In this document: positions 25,623 to 33,575 of the stretch, piece by piece
How positions within the stretch are numbered: the first letter of the stretch is position 1
Layout of the letters: every line of letters begins with the position of its first letter
From: Siccirubricoccus soli
Lineage (GTDB): Bacteria; Pseudomonadota; Alphaproteobacteria; Acetobacterales; Acetobacteraceae
DNA length: 37,604 bases
Direction of reading: 5' to 3'
NCBI RefSeq assembly: GCF_024178315.1
Contig: NZ_JAMZIK010000060.1
Location: 1-37,604 of the forward strand
The notes under the pieces: generated by a model
Database searches by the model: none
Told to the model about the DNA's origin: nothing
Seen by the model: the letters and a program-made list of their open reading frames with translations, nothing else
Position numbers and translations under genes: made by a program

Positions 25623-26084
25623 TCACGTTTCGGACGCAATGCCACGCTGCCAAGCCACACCAGCCTCGTCCATGAGAAGGCGTCCCGCCGCCTCGCTATC
25701 TGCCCAGTCGGCCCGCAACTGCCCCTGAAATACAACGCGCCGGATCCCCGCTTGGATAAGCGAGGCAGCACACGCCGCGCATGGCGGATGGGTGATGTAG
25801 GCCGTGCAACCAGCGAGGGACGCACCCGAACGCGCGGCCGTGGCAACCGCGTTGGCCTCAGCGTGCACGGAGAGGAGCAGCTTCGTCGGTCGATCAGCAA
25901 GGCGCTCCGGCAGGTCGGTCACTCCGCGCGGGAAGCCATTGTAGCCGGTCACACGGATCCGGCGGTCGTCGTCCACCACGACGCATCCGACCTTCGTTGT
26001 GCGGTGCTTGGACCAGTCAGCGATATGCATTGCTAGAGCCAGAAACCGGGCGTCCCACCGAGGGGAGATGTGTGCATCAGTCAT
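25623..26084 (-). CDS. dCMP deaminase-family protein
   Basis: This is a 153-residue zinc deaminase of the cytidine/deoxycytidylate family. The zinc site is HAEANA (His74, proton-shuttling Glu76) plus PPCAACA (Cys102, Cys105). The segment WDARFLALAMHIADWSKHRTTKVGCVVVDDD and the GYNGFPRGVTDLPERL loop are typical of dCMP deaminases, which feed dUMP to thymidylate synthesis. The ATG at 26084 is preferred because the family N-terminus begins there; an in-frame start at 26210 adds 42 unrelated residues. No strong ribosome site is seen. Phage and plasmid homologues are frequent, which fits the accessory context. Confidence 0.88.
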   Translation of the reverse strand: MTDAHISPRWDARFLALAMHIADWSKHRTTKVGCVVVDDDRRIRVTGYNGFPRGVTDLPERLADRPTKLLLSVHAEANAVATAARSGASLAGCTAYITHPPCAACAASLIQAGIRRVVFQGQLRADWADSEAAGRLLMDEAGVAWQRGIASET

Positions 26085-26464
26085 CTGGTGGTACAAGTGG
26101 CACAATTGGCTTACCAGTTCGAGATGAGCTGTTTTCCGAGAACCGACTGCCCGAGCAGTGGTCCACTGAATCCCAGCCGGGAGCACACATTGTAGATAGC
26201 CCAAAGTCAAGGACTCAGAACTTGTTGTTTTGAGCGCGCAGCCCTCAAGCTACAGGGGCTCTCGGCCGTTCGGGGACGAAAGCGGATCTTGCTCCACCCT
26301 CGCACCCTCAAGGTTCACGCTGAAAGCCACAGAGAGCCTGCGCCGCGGCGTGACAGTCCGGTCAGGAGAACAAGTTGTGAGGAGACCGACTGGAGCAGCG
26401 GTGGGAACCAGTTAAAGAAATTCTCTGAGCGAGCCCGCGCCCCTCTTACCGAATCAGAGGAAAG

Positions 26465-26941
26465 CTATCCCTGGGCCATTGCGGCAATTGCGTCGGGCCC
26501 CAGCATCCAGCGATCCCAGTCCGGGTCCGGCGTGGCGCCCACGCTCCGGTAGAACGCCCGTGCCGGCGCATTGTCCTTTAGGACGAACCAGCAGAATTTC
26601 CCATGGCCCGTCTCCAACGCGTGGCACGCCATCCGCCGCATCAGCCGACGCCCGACGCCGCCGCCGCGATGCTCCGTATCCACAAACAGCCACTTCATCA
26701 TGAGCAGCGGCTCCAACGTATGCATAAAGGGGATCTCGTAATGCACAGCCATGCCGACCAGCCTGCCGCCGCCGCGGTCAGCTACGAAGGCGCCGAATTC
26801 GGGATGCTTGCCGAACCCACGCCGCAGCAGCTCTTTGTCAGTCAGCCGGAAGTCGCTGCCTCGCTCGTAGGTGACAATCCCCTCCATGAGGCGCCGCAGC
26901 TCGGGCACGTCCTCGCGTATCATCGGCCTGATCTCGACCAT
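26465..26941 (-). CDS. GNAT-family N-acetyltransferase
   Basis: This 158-residue protein is a single GNAT domain. The N-terminal strand and helix are VEIRPMIREDVPELRRLM. Motif A is HRGGGVGRRLMRRMACHA, and motif B ends KDNAPARAFYRSVGATPDPDWDRWML. The substrate is unknown, although the closing pattern resembles diamine or amino-acid acetyltransferases. The ATG at 26941 has GGGGAAGA upstream. Its upstream edge lies only about 20 bases from the point where an SDR gene on the same strand loses homology. The SDR reading frame runs on into this gene, so the GNAT appears to have been joined to it by a deletion or insertion. Confidence 0.88.
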   Translation of the reverse strand: MVEIRPMIREDVPELRRLMEGIVTYERGSDFRLTDKELLRRGFGKHPEFGAFVADRGGGRLVGMAVHYEIPFMHTLEPLLMMKWLFVDTEHRGGGVGRRLMRRMACHALETGHGKFCWFVLKDNAPARAFYRSVGATPDPDWDRWMLGPDAIAAMAQG

Positions 26942-27452
26942 CTTCGTCTTCCCCGATCCGCGCCCAGCAGCGCGTCATCTGTTCCAGCGCGGCCTTACTT
27001 GCGGCATAGTCCGCGAAGCCAGCAAACGGCTTTTGAGCCAGCGTGCTGGAGACGTTAACGATACAGCCTTTGCTCACCTCCAAATGTGGAAGGGCTGCGG
27101 CGGCCAGCAGCGCAGGCCCGAACACGTTCACGGCGTAGATGCCCTGCAGATGCGCGAGCGAGGTTTCGGCCAAGCCTCTCGGGCTGCCCGCGCCGGCATT
27201 ATTCACGAGGACATCGATACGTCCCCAGAAGCCGAGCGCTACCTCGACCACGCGGGCCACGCCGGCGGGATCGCCGGCGTCCACGGCCAGAGTTGCAATC
27301 TTCGGATCGCCAGCTGCCGCCGCCTCCAGCGCCGCCGCGCGACGGCCGGTGATGAGCACCCTGGCTCCTGCCTTGGCGAGCATCCGCGCGGTGGCGAGGC
27401 CGATGCCGGCCCCTCCACCCGTGATGATCGCTACCTTGCCCTGCATTTCCAT
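26838..27452 (-). pseudogene. Short-chain dehydrogenase/reductase truncated at its 3' end
   Basis: The gene begins normally at the ATG at 27452, with AAGGAG about 9 bases upstream. It reads a proper SDR: KVAIITGGGAGIGLATARML (nucleotide loop 11-18), NNAG at 84-87, IVNVSST, and the catalytic pair in DYAASK (Tyr149, Lys153). After residue 164 (about 26961) the family sequence stops; the frame continues out of register through the start of the GNAT gene to a stop at 26838. The last 80 or so residues, including the substrate loop, are lost. The catalytic residues remain, but a stable enzyme is unlikely. Confidence 0.75.
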
Positions 27453-27478
27453 GGCCGCTGCTCCTTGGCTGCACGGGA

Positions 27479-28444
27479 TCAGGCCCGCAGGAACGCCAGC
27501 AGGTCGGCGTTGAAACGGTCGCAATGCGTGGCCGTCAGGCCGTGCGGCGCGCCTGGGTAGTAGATTTCGGAAGCGCCGCGGATGAGCCGCGCCGATTTGC
27601 GGGCCGAATCTCGGACCGGCACGATCTGATCGTCCTCGCCGTGCAGAACAAGCGTGGGAACATCGAACTTCCGGAGGTCATCAGTGAAGTCCGTCTCGGA
27701 AAAAGCCTTCACGCATTCGTAGGCGTTCAGCGCGCCGGCTTGCATGCTCCAGAGCCAGAACTGGTCAAGAGTCCCCTGCGAGACCGCAGCGCCTGGCCGA
27801 TTAGCCCCGTAGAAGGCAACCGCCAGATCCCGGTAGTATTGCGAGCGATCGCCGGCTACGCCGACGCGGATGGCGTCGAAAACCTCCATCGGAAGGCCTT
27901 CCGCATTGGCGGGGGAGCGCAGCATGACCGGCGGCACGGCCGCAACCAGCATTACCTTCTTCACCCGCCGCGTGCCGTGCCGCCCGATATAGCGCGCGAC
28001 CTCGCCGCCGCCCGTGGAATGGCCGACCAGCGTGGCGTCCCGCAGGTCGAGCGCCTCGATGACTGCTGCGAGATCATCCGCATAGCCATCCATATCGTTG
28101 TGGGTGGAGACCTGGCTGGAACGGCCGTGGCCGCGCCGGTCGACGGCAACGCAGCGATAGCCGTTCCGCACCAGGAAAAGCATCTGTGCGTCCCAGGCAT
28201 CTGCATTGAGCGGCCAGCCATGGGAGAAGGTGACAACGGGGCCGGCGCCCCAGTCCTTATAGAAAATCTCGGCACCGCCCCGCGTGACGAAACCCATTGT
28301 CCGGGTCACGCCGTGGCGGTGGGGGGGTGTGGAGGGCGGCTGGGCCGAAGCGGCCGGCGAGGCAGCCTTTGCCGCGGCGCCGATGCCGGTGAACAGGAGC
28401 ACGCGGCGCAGCGCCGGCATGGCGGGAATGCGGAGGGCGGTCAT
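27479..28444 (-). CDS. Alpha/beta hydrolase (non-haem chloroperoxidase-like), probably exported
   Basis: This 321-residue alpha/beta hydrolase resembles cofactor-free haloperoxidases and esterases. An N-terminal signal-like segment (about 1-35, ending AASAQ) precedes the domain. The domain starts at [21 protein letters not shown], with oxyanion segment [14 protein letters not shown], nucleophile Ser in [17 protein letters not shown], acid Asp in [10 protein letters not shown] and His in [10 protein letters not shown]. The ATG at 28444 follows GGAAACCCGGAG. The signal suggests a periplasmic enzyme; a later start at MGFVTRGG would give a cytoplasmic one. It follows the NDH-2 gene by about 40 bases on the same strand, so the two probably share a transcript. 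Confidence 0.88.
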   Translation of the reverse strand: MTALRIPAMPALRRVLLFTGIGAAAKAASPAASAQPPSTPPHRHGVTRTMGFVTRGGAEIFYKDWGAGPVVTFSHGWPLNADAWDAQMLFLVRNGYRCVAVDRRGHGRSSQVSTHNDMDGYADDLAAVIEALDLRDATLVGHSTGGGEVARYIGRHGTRRVKKVMLVAAVPPVMLRSPANAEGLPMEVFDAIRVGVAGDRSQYYRDLAVAFYGANRPGAAVSQGTLDQFWLWSMQAGALNAYECVKAFSETDFTDDLRKFDVPTLVLHGEDDQIVPVRDSARKSARLIRGASEIYYPGAPHGLTATHCDRFNADLLAFLRA

Positions 28445-28486
28445 CTCCGGGTTTCCTTGCTGGAGTGGGGAGCGCGGGAGTACCGC

Positions 28487-29698
28487 TCAGAGGTCGGTGA
28501 CGCGCACGGGCTCGGCCGCGGCGAGTGCCGCGGCGCGATCGGCACGCGGCGGGTAGATCCACACGGTGTTGATCTCGTGCTTCAGCTTCTTCGCGGCATC
28601 GCCGACGAGCTCGACTTTCCGGTCCCAACCACGCGTGAAGACCGCGCCGGCAGCGCCCAAATCGAGGCAGGTGACGTAGGCCTCCTGGCGGTATGCCACG
28701 GGCCGCACGCCCAGCAACTCCGCCGCCGCGTTGTTGCCGGCGAAGGCGCCCATCCGCGTGGCGTGCTGGCACGACATCAGCGCGAAATTCCCGAGGTCGT
28801 CGCTTGCCGCCTTCGCAGCGTCGCCGGTAGCGAAGACGCCGGGCACGCCGGGAACGCGCAGCTCGCGGTCGACGATCAGACGCCCTGAATTGTCATGCTC
28901 CGCGGGGATCTGCGCCGCCAGCGGCGCGGCGCGCATGCCGGCGGCCCAGATCACGGTGCTGCTCTCGATGCGGCGGCCGTCGGAGAGCATGACGCCGCCT
29001 CGGTCGACTCCGGAAACCCCGACGCCCATCTGGGTCTCAATGCCAAGGTCGCGCAACGCCTTCTCGATGACAGGGCGCGGAGCCTCGCCCATATCGCGGG
29101 CGATAGCCGCGTTGCGCTCGACAATCACGACTCGCGGCCTAGCCTCCTCGCCGAGGATGGTGCGCAGCCGCGCGGGCATCTCGGTCGCGACCTCGATGCC
29201 CGTGAAGCCGCCCCCGGCGACGACGACCGTGTTCCGGGCCTCCGAGGTCGGCCGGACCGCCAGCCCCTGCAGGTGCCGGTCGAGCGCGATGGCGTCGGCG
29301 AGCGTGTCGACGCTGAAGGCGAATTCGGACAGGCCTGGGATCTCCGGACGGAACAGCTCGCTGCCGCTGGCCAGCACAAGCCGGTCATAGCCCAAGACAT
29401 GGGGACGGCCGGCGGCGGGAGCGATCTTGACGGAGCGCGCCCGAGTATCGATCTTCTCGGCGCGGCCCTGGACGTAGACGACGTCCACGGCGGCGAGGAC
29501 TTCTCCCAGCGGCGCACCGAGGGTTTCGGGCTTGGCCTCATAGAGGCGCGGCCGGATCGTGAGGGTCGGCTCCGGCGCCACCAGCGCGATCTGCAGCTTC
29601 TCGGGCGCAACGCCCTGCGCCTCGCGCAGGCGGGCGGCAGACAGCGCGGCGTACATTCCCGCGAAGCCCGCGCCGATGATGATAATCCGCTTCTGCAT
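28487..29698 (-). CDS. Type II NADH dehydrogenase (NDH-2)-like FAD oxidoreductase
   Basis: This 403-residue flavoprotein is of the NDH-2 kind, which passes electrons from NADH to quinone at the membrane face without pumping protons. The FAD motif is IIIIGAGFAGMYAAL at 4-18, the NADH motif VVVAGGGFTGIEVATEM near 160, and the second FAD site GVFATGDAAKA. The ATG at 29698 has GGAGG 8 bases upstream; the long open frame beyond it has no homology. No transmembrane helix is obvious, so membrane contact would be by a C-terminal amphipathic helix. A related monothiol or sulfide-quinone reductase is a less likely alternative. It lies next to the kinase/regulator module. Confidence 0.88.
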   Translation of the reverse strand: MQKRIIIIGAGFAGMYAALSAARLREAQGVAPEKLQIALVAPEPTLTIRPRLYEAKPETLGAPLGEVLAAVDVVYVQGRAEKIDTRARSVKIAPAAGRPHVLGYDRLVLASGSELFRPEIPGLSEFAFSVDTLADAIALDRHLQGLAVRPTSEARNTVVVAGGGFTGIEVATEMPARLRTILGEEARPRVVIVERNAAIARDMGEAPRPVIEKALRDLGIETQMGVGVSGVDRGGVMLSDGRRIESSTVIWAAGMRAAPLAAQIPAEHDNSGRLIVDRELRVPGVPGVFATGDAAKAASDDLGNFALMSCQHATRMGAFAGNNAAAELLGVRPVAYRQEAYVTCLDLGAAGAVFTRGWDRKVELVGDAAKKLKHEINTVWIYPPRADRAAALAAAEPVRVTDL

Positions 29699-30056
29699 CA
29701 CTGATGCCTCCGTCCGTTGCCCTGGCGCCTGGCGAGGCGCCGGTGGGCGTGTCACCTGAGACAGAGAGTTGCCGGCTTCGTCATGCGGCCGATATTGTCC
29801 GTGCAGGTAGGTTGGCCCCGCCAATCGGTGAGCGGCCTTGGCTTCGGGACGAAGCGGCATCGCCGATCGACGGTACGAGCGAAGGACCCGCGACAGCCCG
29901 CACAACATGCTGTGCGCAAAGGAATGGTGCGCTTCCACGCTCCTCCGAAGGGGGGGTGCATCGCGCGCGGGAACGCCGGCAGTGCCGGGCCGCCACGGGC
30001 GCTGATGAAAGGCGGAAGCCTAGGACCTTCCTGCGCCGGTCGGTGATTCGATAGCT
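29699..30056. other. Promoter-bearing gap upstream of the NDH-2 gene
   Basis: About 357 bases separate the kinase gene end from the NDH-2 start, both on the minus strand. No gene is recognisable. The NDH-2 and hydrolase promoter should lie here. Short GC-rich self-complementary patches occur but no hairpin stands out. Confidence 0.4.
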
Positions 30057-32105
30057 TCAGGCGGGCGGGCGGCAGGAAGGCGCCCCTGGCAACCAGAACC
30101 GGAAGCAGGCGCCGCCCCCCGGATGGTTCGAGGCCTCGATACGGCCGCCATGAGCGCTGATGATCGAATGGCAGACCGCCAATCCGATCCCCATGCCTTC
30201 GATCTTCGTCGTGAAGAAGCTCTCGAAGACGCGTTCGAGATCCTGCAGAGCGATGCCGGGCCCGCTGTCGCGGATGAAGAAGCGCAACGCATTCCCGACA
30301 TCGGCGTCGAGGCAGATCTGGATCCGTCGCTCGGCAGAGCGGGCATCGCAGAGGGCCTGTATGCCGTTCACTACGAGATTGACGATGACCTGCTGCAACT
30401 GGACCCGGTTGCCGAGGATCTTCGGCCGCGCGGGATCGGCCGCGATGGTCAGCTCGATGTGCTTGGACTCGATGTCGTGATGCACGAAGAGCAGCGCCTC
30501 CTCGACGACATCGCGAAGGTCGAGCGCGACGCGCTCCCACTCGCCGCTCTGCGCCATCGACCGGACGTGCTGGATGATGTCGCTCGCGCGGCGCGCGCTG
30601 GAGATGATGCGGCCTGTGAGCTGACGGAGCTTTTCGGTGTTGACCGGCTCCCGGGACAGCCATCGCAGACTCGTCTCGGCATTTGTTACAATGGCCGAGA
30701 GCGGCTGCTTCACTTCATGCGCAATGGAAGTCGCCAGCTCCGCGAGCGTAGAAATCCGCGCGGCCTGAGCGTGATCGGCCTGGTGCTGCCGCAGCTGGGC
30801 CTCAATGCGGAGCCGTTCCGTGATGTCCTCGATAGTGAGGAAAGTGGTGTCAAGCTGCTCCGGCGGCATCGGGAAAGTGACGCAGATCAGGACGTCGCGG
30901 AGCTCACCGCCGAAGGTGAGGATCCTCGCCTGCTCGGTATAGTTCCGCCTCCCTTCGAAATGCGCAACCATGACGCGTTTCGCGGCCTCGGGCGTGGCGG
31001 CGAAGAGGTACCGGACGGGCCCAAGGAGTTCCGCCGCGTTGCGACTCTGGAAAAGGCTAACGGCCTTGTGGTTGACGTCGGTGATGCGGATGATGTCCTT
31101 GCCCAGCTCGATCAGCTCCGGATGCTGGTCGAGGAAGGCCTCGATGTCCGTCAGCCCCTCACCCTTGAGGCGGTCGAAGATTTCCCCGGTCGCGCGGGCG
31201 TCGATCTGCCACAGAGCCGTCGGCATGTTGTGGATGAGCTTACGGTAGCGCTCCTCGCTGGCTTGCAGCTCCCAGGCCGTCCGGTCGTCCCCGGTGGCCC
31301 CGTGGATCATGAGGAACACGGTGTCTGTCCGGCCGCGGCCGACGGGTCGCCACGCCGTCAGGGCAGCGTCGCGCAGGAGGCCGGTGGCCTCCGGCAGGCG
31401 CTTCTCTACGATCTCCGGCGGCCTCCTGGCCGCGAGCTCGAGCAGGATCCGGGCCAAGTCGCAACCGCTTTCCCTCGGCCAGAAGCTCGCCAGGGGCTGG
31501 CCTATCATGTGCTCGCGGCTGGCATTGCCGCCGAAGAGCCGGACGGCCCGCTGGTTGACGTCCACGATGCGCGTCGTCGCCAGCAGGTCGTCGAAGGCGG
31601 CCGAGCGGTGTCCGGAGATTGCGAGGGCAGCGACGGCGGCGCTGGCGCCGGAGGTGTCGAGCTCCCAGCAGGCCGCCCCGCTGGCATGCAGGTGAGCGAG
31701 CGTGCCCACATCCGCTCCCGCGATGCCAATGGCACCGCTCCGCCCATACTCGACGATCTCGACCGGCTGCGCGGCATGGTCGTGCCGCACCACCCTGCGC
31801 ACGAGTGCGGTGACCTGCGATCCCTTCGAGGTGCGCCGGCGGATGGGGCCATGCCAATGACCTTCACGAAGCAGCCGGCGCCAATGCTCGGCCTCCAGCG
31901 AACTGCTCGGCGAGAACTCGGCGATGCCGCGGCCTACGGCCGCCATCGCCGGCCAGCCATACAGGGTCTCGGAGGCCGCATTCCAGTACCGGATGACGCC
32001 CTGGAGGTCGCAGACGATCACGCTGTCCGAGACAAGGTCGGCCAGTTCCTGGCCGGCAGCAGGGAGAATGCTCCGGTCAATCGCCGTCAGGCGCTTCTCC
32101 GCCAT
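30057..32105 (-). CDS. Soluble multi-PAS sensor histidine kinase (FixL-like)
   Basis: This 682-residue kinase has no transmembrane segment, so it senses a cytoplasmic signal. A first PAS domain lies at about 20-130 (DSVIVCDLQGVIRYWNAASETLYGW) and a second, divergent one at about 150-280. A third begins at SEERYRKLIHNMPTALWQID and ends at TFLTIEDITERLRIEAQL, which leads into the kinase core. The phospho-acceptor is His463 in IAHEVKQPLSAI, followed by the N box (VIVNLVVNGIQAL, about 580), RDSGPGI (about 613), FFTTK and GMGIGLAVCHSI. A FixL-type haem His is not evident. It is transcribed after the FixJ-like regulator and the lone receiver, both likely partners. Confidence 0.92.
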   Translation of the reverse strand: MAEKRLTAIDRSILPAAGQELADLVSDSVIVCDLQGVIRYWNAASETLYGWPAMAAVGRGIAEFSPSSSLEAEHWRRLLREGHWHGPIRRRTSKGSQVTALVRRVVRHDHAAQPVEIVEYGRSGAIGIAGADVGTLAHLHASGAACWELDTSGASAAVAALAISGHRSAAFDDLLATTRIVDVNQRAVRLFGGNASREHMIGQPLASFWPRESGCDLARILLELAARRPPEIVEKRLPEATGLLRDAALTAWRPVGRGRTDTVFLMIHGATGDDRTAWELQASEERYRKLIHNMPTALWQIDARATGEIFDRLKGEGLTDIEAFLDQHPELIELGKDIIRITDVNHKAVSLFQSRNAAELLGPVRYLFAATPEAAKRVMVAHFEGRRNYTEQARILTFGGELRDVLICVTFPMPPEQLDTTFLTIEDITERLRIEAQLRQHQADHAQAARISTLAELATSIAHEVKQPLSAIVTNAETSLRWLSREPVNTEKLRQLTGRIISSARRASDIIQHVRSMAQSGEWERVALDLRDVVEEALLFVHHDIESKHIELTIAADPARPKILGNRVQLQQVIVNLVVNGIQALCDARSAERRIQICLDADVGNALRFFIRDSGPGIALQDLERVFESFFTTKIEGMGIGLAVCHSIISAHGGRIEASNHPGGGACFRFWLPGAPSCRPPA

Positions 32106-32144
32106 GCTACGGCATCCTCCCCTGACCTTCGCCCAAGAGCCCGC

Positions 32145-32537
32145 TCATCCGCCCTCCCGGCCGGTGCCGCCATCCTGGCCGAGCGCCTTCAGCAGCAGGA
32201 TGAGGTCGTCGCTCGTGAGGGGCTTCGTGATGCTCGCCAGCGCGCCGTGATCCATGGCGGCGCGGTGGATGGCGGGATCGGCGAAGGACGTGATCACGAT
32301 AACCGGCATCGGGGGCGCCAGCACCTTGATTCGGCGCAGGAGCTCCAAGCCGCCTATGCCCGGCATCCGGATGTCGGTGATGAGGCCGTCGAACCGGCCC
32401 GGGAAGTACGCCGCAAGAAATGCCTCGGCCTGATGGAACGACCGGCATTCGAGGCCGAGGGCCCGCAGGAGATCCGAGAGCGCCTCGCGGATTGTCTCGT
32501 CGTCGTCTACGACCGCGACAAGCGGTGAATGGGACAA
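32145..32537 (-). CDS. Single-domain response regulator (receiver)
   Basis: This protein of about 130 residues is a lone CheY/FixJ-type receiver with no output domain. The acidic pocket is VVDDDE, the phospho-acceptor Asp lies in LITDIRMPGIGGLELL, the conserved Thr/Ser in IVITSF and the Lys in SITKPLTSDDLILL. No ATG is available. TTG codons occur at 32543 and 32537; the second is preferred because AAGGA lies about 8 bases before it. It sits between the FixJ-like regulator and the kinase genes on the same strand, with 39 bases to the kinase start. Such a receiver could be a phosphate sink or relay for the kinase. Confidence 0.88.
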   Translation of the reverse strand: MSHSPLVAVVDDDETIREALSDLLRALGLECRSFHQAEAFLAAYFPGRFDGLITDIRMPGIGGLELLRRIKVLAPPMPVIVITSFADPAIHRAAMDHGALASITKPLTSDDLILLLKALGQDGGTGREGG

Positions 32538-32623
32538 GCACAAGGTCCTTGCTCAGGTCGTCCTGCCGGAACGCGCTGCCTGGCACCGACAGCGGCTGCG
32601 GCGGGTTCGGGTCATCCCGCGGC

Positions 32624-33469
32624 CTAGGCGGCTTCATCTTCTCGCAGGGGCGCGGGAACCGCTTCCCAGGCGCGGACGAGATCGGCGACCGACCTCGCCT
32701 TGATCTTCCGCATGACGTTACCCCGATGGACTTTCACGGTGACGTCGCTGATCCCGAGATCGTGGGCGATCTGCTTGTTGAGCTTGCCCTCCACCAATTG
32801 GCGCAGGACCTGCCGCTCGCGGGAGGTCAGAGTCTTCAACCGCTCGGCATGCTGGTCGGAGACGCGGGCGGAGGCGCGATGGGTGATGTCCGCCTCGATC
32901 CCAATAGCGATGGCGTCGAGCAGAGCTTGGTCCCGATGCGGCTTTGTCAGGAAATCAATGGCGCCTGCCTTCATCGCCTGCACCGACATCGGGATGTCGC
33001 CATGGGCTGTGAGGAAGACGATGGGCTTCATCCTGCCGCTGAGCGCGAGGTGCCGCTGGAGGTCGAGGCCACTAAGGCCCGGCATGCGGACGTCCAGGAT
33101 TAGGCAACCCGGTCTGTCCGGCAGATCAGCGGAAAGCAGGTCGCGGGTGCAAGAGAAGCTGACCGTCTCAAGATCGACGGAAAGCATCAGCTCCTCGAGA
33201 GCCAGGCGCATCTCGGCATCATCGTCCACGATGATGACGAGGGGGCTCTCCGCCGCCGCAGCGTCCGCCCTTCCGCCGGGAACCGAACCCTTGCGGGCCG
33301 GCAGCGAGGTTCTCCGGGGACCGGGGAGCGACCGCGCCGCTTCACCTGTCTTCTGCCACAGTGGCGCGCCGCCTACCTGTCCCCGGGCCGCGGCAACAGA
33401 AGCGGCCAGCGCCCTCCCACCGAATGCCGGCGAAGGGTCCCTCGGGAAAGGACTTGATACTGCTCTCAT
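32624..33469 (-). CDS. FixJ/NarL-type response regulator with long N-terminal extension
   Basis: This is a DNA-binding response regulator of 281 residues if the ATG at 33469 is used. That start has GAGGAA about 5 bases upstream, and no closer start codon precedes the receiver. Residues 1-73 are an Ala/Gly/Pro/Arg-rich extension without a domain. The receiver runs from about 76 (LVIIVDDDAEMRLALEEL) with phospho-acceptor Asp126 in LILDVRMPGLSGLDL and Lys in DFLTKPH. The LuxR-type helix-turn-helix is LTSRERQVLRQLVEGKLNKQIAHDLG. FixJ relatives are about 205 residues, so the extension is unusual. It is the first gene of the kinase module. Confidence 0.88.
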   Translation of the reverse strand: MRAVSSPFPRDPSPAFGGRALAASVAAARGQVGGAPLWQKTGEAARSLPGPRRTSLPARKGSVPGGRADAAAAESPLVIIVDDDAEMRLALEELMLSVDLETVSFSCTRDLLSADLPDRPGCLILDVRMPGLSGLDLQRHLALSGRMKPIVFLTAHGDIPMSVQAMKAGAIDFLTKPHRDQALLDAIAIGIEADITHRASARVSDQHAERLKTLTSRERQVLRQLVEGKLNKQIAHDLGISDVTVKVHRGNVMRKIKARSVADLVRAWEAVPAPLREDEAA

Positions 33470-33575
33470 CGTTCCTCGACACCCAGCGGCACCTGGCCGC
33501 TGCGCACCGGAACATACGGCGGGAACCTGTGCAGGTCGCTCCCGATCTTCCTAAAAGATGCTAAGTCACGGCGAC

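Noticed and set aside
25623-26941. Possible phage or defence island (deaminase, phosphoesterase, GNAT)
   Set aside because: The three genes are separated by debris and are not arranged as an operon; no phage structural, integrase or known defence gene accompanies them.
30123-32528. An 801-codon open frame on the plus strand
   Set aside because: It is the exact antisense shadow of the histidine kinase and receiver genes; the kinase motifs on the minus strand are decisive.
30057-33469. True FixLJ oxygen-sensing pair
   Set aside because: The kinase PAS domains show no clear haem-binding histidine context and no fixK or nitrogen-fixation gene is nearby; only a FixL/FixJ-like architecture is supported.
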